From contig WHVA01000222.1 in NCBI GenBank assembly GCA_015179125.1, positions 62,001 to 126,000 on the forward strand: a stretch of 64,000 nt of DNA, in the 5' to 3' direction. Position numbers and translations under genes: made by a program. A model generated the notes under the pieces. The model saw only the letters and a program-made list of their open reading frames with translations. It searched no databases and was not told where the DNA came from. The stretch is from Gautieria morchelliformis. Taxonomy: Eukaryota; Basidiomycota; Agaricomycetes; Gomphales; Gomphaceae. Shown here in pieces: positions 46,172-56,100 of the stretch. The first letter of the stretch is position 1; every line of letters starts with the position of its first letter.

Positions 46172-47020
46172 AACTTTCAGTGCTTAGAGATTATATTATT
46201 GCATGGCATTCCACAGCTATCGTATTTCACTTCCAAAAATTATATCCTAGTTTGGCAAGGCACTATAAAAAGAGAGTCTATTTAGTCTGGTTCACTGAAA
46301 TGCTGTCTCAACTAAGGCTTTTTTTTTTTTTTTTTTCACCAAATCGAAGATTTGGCACATCACGTGACATAGGCGCCCGCTTACATAAAGGTGTCGCATT
46401 TAAGTGACTTCTATCTTACTTTGAAAGTCATTTTGTTTACTACACATCAGTGCGCACCTTCCAACTTTGCCACAGCTTCATTGAAGCCACTGCAGACCAG
46501 TATCCGAGCACTGGTCCATAGTGGTTTCGACATTATCAGTCCCTCTGGAACTTATGACAAGTGCCTTTCTTCCTGCAGTGGTCTGAGGTTTCCTGGGTGC
46601 CACCGCTGGATTCCCTGGCATGGATTGTTTCCCCCTGTGAGGCATGATGGGTAGAAACGTGAACATGTACCGATATCCGCTGTTTATTAGCGGCGGGTAG
46701 TACTCACTACTGGCCACGTGTTGCGGGTCTGCCCTGTGTCGGTGTTCGAGGCCATGAGGTACAGGTTGGCCGTGGACAGCATCAGTCAGCACGGCCGAGT
46801 ACCATTGCGTGGTGGTGCATGCTGGTGGCCAGCACTGCGTACCAGCGATTACCACCGTTTAGCACCACGTGGCGCTAACCCCTGTGAACTGTGTATAACT
46901 CTCATCTACCAGGTGAAGTTGCAACTCAGGCTCCGCACCCCTTCCCGTCTGGAAGCCACGGATAGCCGCCAGACGCCCACGGTATCAAATGCGTACTGCC
47001 CGTTGTAAAATGGATGTACA
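46172..47020. other. No recognisable feature
   Basis: An AT-rich beginning with an 18-T run (46319-46336), then open frames on both strands without familiar motifs. Nothing can be assigned. Confidence 0.45.
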
Positions 47021-47090
47021 GCCCACCCAAGCAATTTCCTTTTTGAGCGACACCCCAAAATAGCAATTAGCGCCAGGATACTTCCGCAAT
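47021..47090 (+). repeat. Dispersed 70-bp repeat (with 60595-60670)
   Basis: CCCACCCAAGCAATTTCCTT... to CGCCAGGATACTTCCGC recurs as the reverse complement at 60595-60670, about 85% identical by eye. Possibly the end of a Helitron-2-like element. Confidence 0.6.
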
Positions 47091-48515
47091 TACTCTTCTA
47101 TTAAGCATACGACATGTGAAAGTTTGCCGCCATTTGTCCATGTTTCACACAGCTTTCTGTCCCTTTCAGGATGTTTGTGACTGTTTTTTGGCCATGAGAC
47201 AACCTTTGTCTCACTGTTGTTTCCTCCCATGTGTTCCGTTCTGCACTCTGTCCTCCTTGAAACATTCGTGTCGTTTTCCCATGCGTTCAGCTTTCCGTCC
47301 TTCACTTGAAACATTCGTATCGCTCCCCACTCCATCACTGAGGTGTATTGTTGCCATTTTCATTCATTTTACGCGTATCGGCGTTTATAAATTGACGCGT
47401 GAGTCAGACCGTTCTTTCCCCACGCCGGCAACGCAAGGTGTCGCTTATGTTGAAGATGAGCAAGTTGCGCGTTTATGCGCGACGTCACTTACCTACAGAT
47501 CCCAGGTCACTCATCCAGCCTGACACCTAGGACGGCTTGCAACCCGTCGAGATGTCCCAACCGACAATTCATGGACATCTTGAGCGGCAGGCGGGCCCAA
47601 CAGCACATGTATGAAAAAGTACAAAACATTCTAAGTGTCCTACCATGGGTCTGATCCCACATCCCTCTGACACACCTGTTGTTTCGCGTTTCTATAGTAC
47701 AGGACGTTGCCGAGTCCAGGGCCAGGCGGGACAAACTTACTGAGACCCCGAAGCGCAAGGCTCTTACCCAGGATGACAACGCAGACGACATGCCAAGCAG
47801 ACGTCGGACCCGGATACACAGGCTTCATTCTGACGATAGCAGGGCCGCCTATTGTGTGAGGCCTGGAAGCTCGCCTGCTCTGAACATGGCATGCAGGTCA
47901 GAGCCAGTGATGATGTGTTCAATATGGTATGCATGTCCTGACATCTCATACCCTACTCACCTGTTTTCACAGATCAAGCAGCGCGGCAGCCAGGTGTGGG
48001 GGGAGCTCAAGTGTACACCCGTCCTGTCATGACAAGTTTGACGCAAGGGAGGAGGAGACTATGGTGTGGAGTGTGCTGGGAAGAGCAAGCTACTAGGTGG
48101 GCTTTTTTCCGGAGATTACTCATCCGTTGATGATGTTTGTCTGATTAATCGCGATCGTCACACCCACTGTCGTATGGCATCATCCTGTAATCCTCGTCCA
48201 CGGAGACCGCTGTGAGTAATCCTGTCTGTCGCTGTCATTCCGTATGACTGGACTCGCAGTAAACAACGTCGAATGTTTTCCAGCCCCCTGGATAAGAAGT
48301 AAGCAGTGTTAAAATAATGAAGGGTGTTATTCAAAACAAGAAGTAATCTTTCGTTACCATTGTCTGGAAGGAAGGGCACAAGGCTCAGAAAGAGGACGGT
48401 CACGCGTAAAAACAGAAACTTCTCCCGTAGAATGCGAAGATTAGGCAGACCCGTCACCGGTTACTAATGCTGTGAGACAACAGGGTATAAGCAGCAACCC
48501 CTTCTTTAAGACATA
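47091..48515. other. Unassigned region
   Basis: Several overlapping open frames of 60-135 codons on both strands (for example 47116-47523 + and 47679-48032 +). None shows a domain I recognise. A spliced host gene is possible, but I could not build one. Confidence 0.35.
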
Positions 48516-48545
48516 CTAGCCAATAGACCCGTGCTTCGCACCGGG
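48516..48545 (-). repeat. Helitron-type terminus (left, minus strand)
   Basis: On the minus strand: hairpin CCCGGTGC-GAA-GCACGGG (one bulged base), then TCTATTGG, CTAG and T outside. It matches the form of the terminus at 58239-58266. Confidence 0.7.
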
Positions 48546-48689
48546 TGAGTTAAGGTTAACATTGCACATGAGTAGTTAATAGAATTAAAGAATTATTTGG
48601 TTAAATGAAACTACATATTTAATCAGGCTTTAGCAGCACCTCTTTGTATACAATATTAGATGTTGTATTCCCCTCCCCTAAAGCCTAAA

Positions 48690-49140
48690 GAACATGGACT
48701 CTGTTCCAATTAGTGCAATGCAAATCTGCCCATGGGAAAATACTGCATATCGCAAGTCTATTCCTGTGCTGCATACCAGGATATGCCTGGATGTGGCACA
48801 CCACTGGGTAAGGACCATCTGGGACCTGTGGTATAAGCCTGGATGCGCTGGGACCACTGCTAGGGTGGGGACCCGTGCTTTGCCCAGGGTTTAGGCCAAA
48901 CACATTGGGTAAATGAAACTTGGGATAAGTAAAATGCATCTTATCACAATTGAATGTAGCTCCAAGTAACACATCTGGGTAGGTAATGTCTCCACACATT
49001 TCTCCCATGTCTGCGTGCCCCTCATGTGTAGCATGTCCCCATGTATGGCATGCATTACCTGAGTGTAGTGTGTCTTGATATTGCATACCATTCTGCATAA
49101 GCACTCAAGTATTGTGTGCGCAGCATGTCCCCCAAAGTAT
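48690..49140 (-). repeat. Dispersed repeat, inverse partner of 33958-34400
   Basis: The reverse-strand sequence follows the order of 33958-34400, including CTGGGCAAAGCACGGGT (about 48880). Both copies are preceded by ACATG-CTACACAT type short units. Confidence 0.6.
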
Positions 49141-49170
49141 ATCACGTATAGCATGTCCCTTGTTTGTGGT

Positions 49171-49332
49171 GTGTCCCGGATGTGTAGTGTGTCCCGGATG
49201 TGTAGTGTGTCCCGGATGTGTAGTGTGTCCCGGATGTGTAGTGTGTCCCAGATGTGTAGTGTGTCCCGGATGTGTAGTGTGTCCCGGATGTGTAGTGTGT
49301 CCCGGATGTGTAGTGTGTCCCCATTGTAGCGT
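49171..49332 (+). repeat. 18-bp tandem repeat, 8 copies
   Basis: Eight units of GTGTCCCGGATGTGTAGT from 49171 to 49314 with a single base change in the fifth, then a degenerate ninth. Because 18 is a multiple of 3, every frame is open; the apparent proteins here (repeats of VCPGCV or RDTLHI) are artefacts. Confidence 0.95.
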
Positions 49333-49339
49333 GTCCCTG

Positions 49340-49935
49340 TTACGACCATGCAGTTCTGACTTCCGACACTCAGTTCCACTCACATTCCACCCCTCCAATA
49401 ATCCCAACATTCCCGCCCCTTGTGATATCCTTTGTTCTTTCGACTCTATTACTCCAACCCACCAGACTCGCCTCGCAGCACAGCAAGACCATATGTCCAG
49501 CCCCCTTTGGAGTCTTGTTGTTTTGTTATGTCAGATATACTTTCTAACCCCTTGTTCTTTTGCCATTGTTCTTTACCCTACCCTGCACCCCCTTGTAGTC
49601 CTTTGTTCCCAATTAGTTGTTTACCCTGTATGTCTATCCAACTGCCGCTCCCTCCGGAATTTGCTTAGTACTACCCTATTACATGTTGTCTCAGCTCTTT
49701 GTATAACAACCCCTCATGCATGCTCATTATTCTGCAATCAGATAATCGCCTTCAATATGTGATTTCCTTCGCTCTATCTCCTGTCCTTAGCACAGTGAGT
49801 TTTGCAAGACCTCTGTCTCTCCCCCTTCCGCCTTCCGACCCAACTTCTGACTCGCGATCCGAAATACCTAGGATAATAGTTCATTGGGGGCGCAACATAT
49901 AAGTTGAAGCCGTTGTCCTTTCTAGTTCTGACTTG
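49340..49935. other. Pyrimidine-rich unassigned stretch
   Basis: C/T-rich plus strand with open frames but no motif. No gene supported. Confidence 0.5.
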
Positions 49936-49939
49936 TGGA

Positions 49940-50130
49940 AATCTTGCTATGTAACAGTCCCTGTGTATAGCCTGCGTTCCCCAATGTGCAGTGTGTCCCC
50001 ATGAGTAGCATGCCCCTGTGTATAGCCTGCATTCCCCAATGTATAGTGTGTCCCTGTGTATAGCCTGCCTTGACCAAGTGTAGCATGTCCCTTGTCTGTA
50101 ATATGTCCTCATACATGGCATATCCCCAAG
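49940..50130 (+). repeat. Degenerate 20-bp units
   Basis: Irregular repeats of GTGTGTCCC(C/T)...GTGTATAGCCTGC...TTCCCCAATGT, related in style to the 18-bp array at 49171 and to 33958. Confidence 0.7.
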
Positions 50131-50310
50131 AGCCTAAAAGTGAAATTATTGTAGGGGCAAGAGGAAATAAATAAATGTCAGAGAGTTTACTGCAAGCAGC
50201 TGTTGTCATCAATTTTTAGCAAAGTCAAGGAAATTTTTCAATATTTGATTTTACAACTCTACAGTACACATATATACACAAAAATTTAAAAAATTAAATA
50301 ACAATTAAAA

Positions 50311-51030
50311 AAAGAGGCAGTGATCCTAATAATTATCACAACAACACAAATATGATAGAAGACATGCACCAGATGCAGCAATGGCAGACAGGCTGTGAGA
50401 CACTAAGAGGAGGAACCTGGGCAGAAAATAAAAATAAAAATAAACCAAAAGAGAATAAAAAAGAGAATATTATTGGAAATGATAAGGAAAAAACACATCA
50501 GAGCCAGTAATGATACCCATGAAAGGTGGGCGGCAATGAGAGGAGCAACATAGGCTGAAAAGCAGTCAAAAAGAGGGTAAAAAAGCGAAAATTAGTGCAA
50601 GAAATACCATGGATAGAAGCTGATCCTAATAAATATCAAAACAACATAAATATGATAGCAAGAAACACACCAGATGCAGCAATGGCAGACAGGCAAGGTG
50701 GGAGGCACTGAGAGGAAGCTGGGCTGAAAAGAAGGCCAAAAGAGAATAAAAAAGCGAAAATTATTGGAAGAAATGACAGATATGATAAGGAAAAAACACA
50801 CCAGAGGCAGTAATAGTGGCCAAGAAAGGTGGGAGGCAATGAGAGGAGCAACATAGGCAAAAAGAGATTAAAAAAGCGAAAATTATAGCAAGAAATAGCA
50901 ATACTTACCATGGAGAGAAGCTAATCCTAATAAATACCAAAACAACACAAATATGATAGCAACACACACCAGATGCAGCCATGACTGACAGGAATGGTGG
51001 GTGCACTGAGAGGAGGAACCTGGGCTGAAG

Positions 51031-51062
<32 letters not shown>

Positions 51063-51850
51063 AAAGAAAAGAGGATAAAAAAGCGAAAATTATTGCAGGA
51101 AATGACAGATATGAGATGTAGAAAACACACCAGAGGCATAAGGAAAGTTGTGAGGCAATGAAAGGAGCAACCTAGGTTGAAAAAAAGTCAAAAAGTGGTT
51201 AAAAAAGCGACAATGTTGGAAGAAATACCATGGAGAGAAGGTGATCCTAGTAAATATAAAAAAAAAACACAAAAATATGATAGCAAGACACACACCAGAT
51301 GCAGAAATAACAGACAGGAAAGGTGGGGGGCATAGAGAGGAGGAACCTGGGCTGAAAAGATGGCAAAAAGAGGATAAAAAAGCGAAAATTATTGGAAGAA
51401 ATGACAGAAAAAACACAACAGGGACTGTAATGATGGCCAAGAAAGGTGGGAGGCAATGAGAGGAGAAACATAGGCAAAAAGAGATTAAAAAAGCGAAAAT
51501 TATGGCAAGAAATAGCAATACTTACCATGGAGAGAAGCTGATCCTAATAAATATCAAAACAACACAAATATGGTAGCAACACACACACCAGATGCAGCCA
51601 TGACTGACAGGAAAAGTGGGAGCACTGAGAGGAGGAACCTGGGCTGAAGAAAAAAAAAAAAAAAAAAAAAAAAAGAAAAGAAAAGAGGATAAAAAAGCGA
51701 AAATTATTGCAGGAAATGACAGATATGAGAAGTAGAAAACACACCAGAGGCATCAGGAAAGATGGGAGGCAATGAGAGGAGCACCCTAGGCTGAAAAGAA
51801 GTAAAAAAAGAGTTAAAAAAGCGAAAATATTGGAAGAAATACCTGAGGGG
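50311..51850. repeat. Dimeric satellite, about 300-bp period
   Basis: Five dimers, with the phase mark CCATGGAGAGAAGCTGATCCTAATAAATAT at about 50608, 50909, 51229 and 51525 (split here by phase, not exact in each). Each dimer holds two related half-units of about 110-200 bp, ending in AAAAAAGCGAAAATTA (about 50581, 50752, 50872, 51076, 51201, 51376, 51488, 51691, 51814). Poly(A) runs at 51029-51060 and 51650-51674 expand two units. Hydrophobic open frames on the minus strand are artefacts. Confidence 0.9.
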
Positions 51851-51879
51851 ACTGTAGAGAAATAAAAGTTACCAGCAGT

Positions 51880-52040
51880 GACAGACAGACCCACCAGCAG
51901 AGAAAGAGAGAGCCAGAAACAGACACAGAGAGCCAGACACAGAGAGCCAGACAGAGATCCAGATGCAGAGAGCCAGCAGCAGACAGACAGATCCAGCGGG
52001 CACAGAGACAGTGGGCAGGAGAGCCAGAGGTTGCCAGTTG
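51880..52040 (+). repeat. CAGA-rich low-complexity tract
   Basis: Irregular CAGACAGA / AGAGAGCCAGA units following the satellite. Confidence 0.85.
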
Positions 52041-52213
52041 AACCAGAGGAAATGGCAGCAGGAGGGTTGAGGGAAGGTGGGTGCGCGCGCAGCAGCGTTG
52101 GACGCGAACTGGTCACGTGACCAGGAGCGCTCACTGCACCGCGCGTTGTCAGTAGAAAGTTGGATGCGTGGTTTGTTTGCGTCTTAGTCAGGATTACGTA
52201 AAACGCAAACACC

Positions 52214-52271
52214 CCCACAACCACCCACGCACCCATCTAAGAGTTAAACGCGGGGGGTGGGTGGTTGTGGG
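52214..52271. repeat. 15-bp perfect inverted repeat at a GC-rich block
   Basis: CCCACAACCACCCAC (52214-52228) and its exact complement (52257-52271), 28 nt apart. It introduces a GC-rich segment (to about 52490) with many GCGC palindromes, unlike the AT-rich satellite before it. It may include the promoter of the helicase gene. Confidence 0.75.
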
Positions 52272-52735
52272 CCCGCTGACCAATGCTTGGTCATTAGTTT
52301 GTCAGCGGAGCGCGCGAGCGGCGCAGCCGCGAGCCCTACGCCCTACCCGCGGTTCACGCCGGTCTGCCGGCTCCAGCGCTCGAGGCTGCGCAGCGTTCTG
52401 GTGGCTCAAGCGCTCAAAGCCGCGCTGCGCTGGCAGAACACTGCGCAGCCGCTTTTGCGCACTCCACCACCACCCTCCTCTCCTCTCTGCCCTCTAGATA
52501 GAATAAAATTGCGTGAGAGTGAATTAATAGATAGCCTATATAGTGTAGACTACAAAAGATCTCTTCCCAGGGAGATCTCTGCTGTGAACTATTGGGGTTG
52601 ACCCCTTCATTGGGGCAGCTTTTTCTCTGCTAAGGAGCCAGGTAATCATCCCAGGCTGCCTTAGAGGGAGCCACAATTGCATTGCAGTTCTTTCAGTGTT
52701 GACTTGCACTACTGGTGGCTGAAGAAGACATCTCC

Positions 52736-53048
52736 CCAGGACCAGGACCAGGACCAGGACCTTTTACTGGAATTATTCCAGTTGGATAGCCGAAGAAGAC
52801 TTGGATATTTTCATCAAAAAAATTCCCCATCCCTTCCTTGGTACATATATTTCTCTGTGGTCTGGTGTGAGCCATCTGACATTTTTTTTTTTTTTTTTTT
52901 AAATAGAAATTAATAAATTCCCTTGACTTTGCCTAACAAACAAACTCCCTGTCCCTTCCTTGGTATGTATGTATTTCTCTGTGGTCTGGTGTGAGCTGTC
53001 TGACTTTTATTTAATTAGAAATTAATAAATTCCCCTGACTTTGCCCAA
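52736..53048 (+). repeat. Hexamer run and tandem duplication before the helicase gene
   Basis: CCAGGA repeated about four times (52736-52761). Then two copies of a roughly 115-bp segment (about 52822-52940 and 52941-53048), each with TCCCTTCCTTGGTA, TTTCTCTGTGGTCTGGTGTG and AGAAATTAATAAATTCCC. The first copy contains a 20-T run. Probably the 5' untranslated region. Confidence 0.8.
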
Positions 53049-53122
53049 GGAAAATTAACAACAACAGCATCTGCTTGCAAATGTAAGTTGAAGTGGGGTA
53101 GCTTGATTGTTCCTCTAAGCTT

Positions 53123-56100
53123 ATGCCTACATTTCTCAGGGATCCTTCTACTCCAGAGAGAAATCGTCAGCAGGAGCGTGAAAGGGCAAGGGAGGAGCAA
53201 GAGGGTCATATGACGTCGCCCACTGATCGGAGAGCGCGTGCACTTGCTGCTGCTGCTGTCAGAGCTCAGGACCAGCCTCCCCCTCCACCACAGCCTTTTG
53301 CCATCCCTCGCCCTCCTCCTAGAAGCAATGTCGCTGATCCTTTTCAACAACCTGTGGCTGGGCCATCACGTCCTCCTATCCTTGCAGGGCCACCACGTCC
53401 TCCTATGCCTGCAGGGCCGTCACGTCCTCCGGATCCCAGTCCTGGACAGCAGGTGGCAGCCCTGCGTGCTCAGTTAGCAGCAATCCCAGCAGCACAGCCT
53501 GTGAGAAGATACAGGCAGGAGCCTATACGGCCACCTCCCAATCTTCCTGTGGTTGGTTCTGCAGGAATTGCACAGTTGCGTGCTCAGGCTGCTGAGCAGT
53601 CTGCTATATTGCAGCAATTGGGAAGAGGTAGACAGGCAGCTAATCCTTCTGTAGTAGGTTCTGCAGGAGTGGCAGCATTGCCGGCTCAGGCCAATGCAAT
53701 AAGACCAATGCCTCGGCTACTCCCTGCGCTTCTGCAGCCTCTTCAGCGACTCCCTGCACCTCCTCAGCCTCCTCAGCAACTCCCTGCACCTCCTCAGCCA
53801 CCTCAGCCACTCCCTGCACCTCCACAGCGTCTTCTGCCACTCCCTGCACCTCCTCAGCATCTTCTGCCACTCCCTGCACCTCCTCAGCCTCCTCAGCCAC
53901 TCCCTGCACCTCGGCAGCGTCCTCAGCAACCTCCTCCTCCTATTCCACTTGGTCGCTCTAGAATAATCGAGGCAGATGTGCAGCGTCATGATTTGGGTCC
54001 CATGGTTATTTCCTGCCCTGACTGTAAAGCATTGCACTGGATGGCAGAACGCCTGCAGAAATCCTCAAATGTGCGGCCCAGGTTTGGTGATTGCTGTATA
54101 CAAGGAAAGGTGCAGCTTCCAGAGCTGCCAGTGCTCCCTCAGCCATTGAGACGGCTCTTAGAGGGCCAGGACCCTGAGGCCAAACAGTTTCGCCAGAACA
54201 TCAGGCAGTACAATGCTGCATTTGCATTCACTTCCTTGGGAGCCGAGTTTGATCTAGATTTGCTTCGGGAGGGTCGTGGTCCATATGTCCTCAAGCTGCA
54301 GGGCGAACTGTATCATATTCATGGCTCTCTCATCCCTAACCCTGGGAGGCGGATACAGTATGCCCAACTTTATATATATGATCCAGCATTGGCTTTGGAA
54401 CAGAGGAACACGCGTAACCCAGGTCTGTCTCCAACTATCATGGGAGACTTGCAGGAAATGCTCCTCTTATGCAATCCTCATGTTCCCATATATAGACAAG
54501 CGGCTGAGAGGCTCAGAGCTCAGGGACAGAATGGTGAGATCCGGGCTAGGCTCACATACAGGGAACACAGGGATCCTAGGAGGTATAATATCCCTACTGC
54601 GGATGAGATTGCGGTGGTTCTTCCTGGAGATGGCATCAACCCTGAACCTAGGGATGTTATTGTCCAGCTCAAAGGTGGACGCTTTCAAAGGGTATCCGAT
54701 ATGAATCCAAACTATGCCTCTCTTCACTATGTCTTGCTCTTTCCCAGGGGAGAGTTGGGGTGGCAACCTGGTATTCGCTATCGCCAATTACCAGGCGGGC
54801 GTGAGCGAAGTGGGCATGTCACCCAAATTCAGTTCCATTCCTATCGTCTCTTCCAGAGAACAGAAGAACCTACAACACTCCTGCGCGCTGGCAAATTATT
54901 CCAGCAGTACATTGTAGACTCTTGGGCCGCTGCAGAGCAAAGCAGGCTGTGGTGGATCAGGACAAATCAACACACTCTCCGTGCTGAGATGTATAACCAG
55001 ATGATGGATGCCTTTCATCGCAATGACAATGACAGAGATCCAAACAACTTGGGTGCAAGATCCATTCTGCCTGCCACATTCCAGGGGGGGACACGGGACA
55101 TGCAGGAAAACCTGCAGAACTCTCTGGCCATTTCAAGGAAGCATGGTGTGGCTGATCTCTTTATTACCATGACTGCCAATCCCAACTGGCAGGAGGTATT
55201 GGATGCATTGTTGCCCGGACAAACTCCTCAGGACAGGCCTGACCTGGTGTCGCGGGTGTTCCAGCTCAAAAAGAAATACCTCATTGACTTGATCGTCAAG
55301 GAAAAGATTTTTGGGGAAACCGTCGCTCGCGTCCACACCATTGAATTCCAGAAAAGGGGACTCCCACACATGCATATTCTTATCTGGTTTGAAAGAGATT
55401 CCAAGATCAGACATCCACATGAGGTGGATTCAATGATTTCAGCAGAGTTCCCTGATCCAGAGACTCATCCTGTCCTCTACCGGTTGGTCTGTGAGCTGAT
55501 GACACATGGTCCCTGTGGACAAATGAAACCAAACGCACCCTGCATGGAAAATGGCAAGTGCAAGAAAGGCTTCCCAAAGCCTTTCTGTGAGGAAACCAGT
55601 CTGAATGAGGATGGCTATCCAAAATATCGTCGTCGCAATGATGGAAGGCTGCACAATGTCAGAGGTGACATGCTGGACAACAGATGGGTTGTGCCATACT
55701 CTGCCCTGCTCTTGCTCAAATTCTGGTGTCACATCAACCCTGAACTCACCATCAATGTGAGGTGTATCAAGTATATCCACAAGTATCTCTACAAGGGTCA
55801 TGATCGGACCACCATGGAGTTTGGTCGCACCCAGGATGAAATTAAGCAGTACCTGGACGCTCGCTATGTCAGTGCTCATGAGGCCTGTTGGAGGTTGCTG
55901 GAGCGGGAAATCCACACCCAGGTGCCTGCAGTCATGGCACTGCCAGTCCATGAAAAGGACCACCACACAATCATCTTTGATCCCAACCAGGATGTGGACA
56001 ACATCCTGGAAAGGGCTGAGGCGAAAAAGACACCGCTCATGGCTTACTTTGAGGCCAATGATATCTACCCTGAAGCACGTGATCTGCTCTATGTGGAGTT

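Noticed and set aside
49105-49410. Repetitive HTTHPG / RDTLHI / VCPGCV proteins
   Set aside because: Artefacts of an 18-bp tandem repeat open in all frames.
50592-52236. Hydrophobic, Phe-rich minus-strand frames resembling membrane proteins
   Set aside because: They are translations of the A-rich satellite; the period and poly(A) runs explain them.
53640-53909. Minus-strand frame with AEEVQGVAE repeats
   Set aside because: Antisense of the Pro-rich repeats in the Helitron protein N-terminus.
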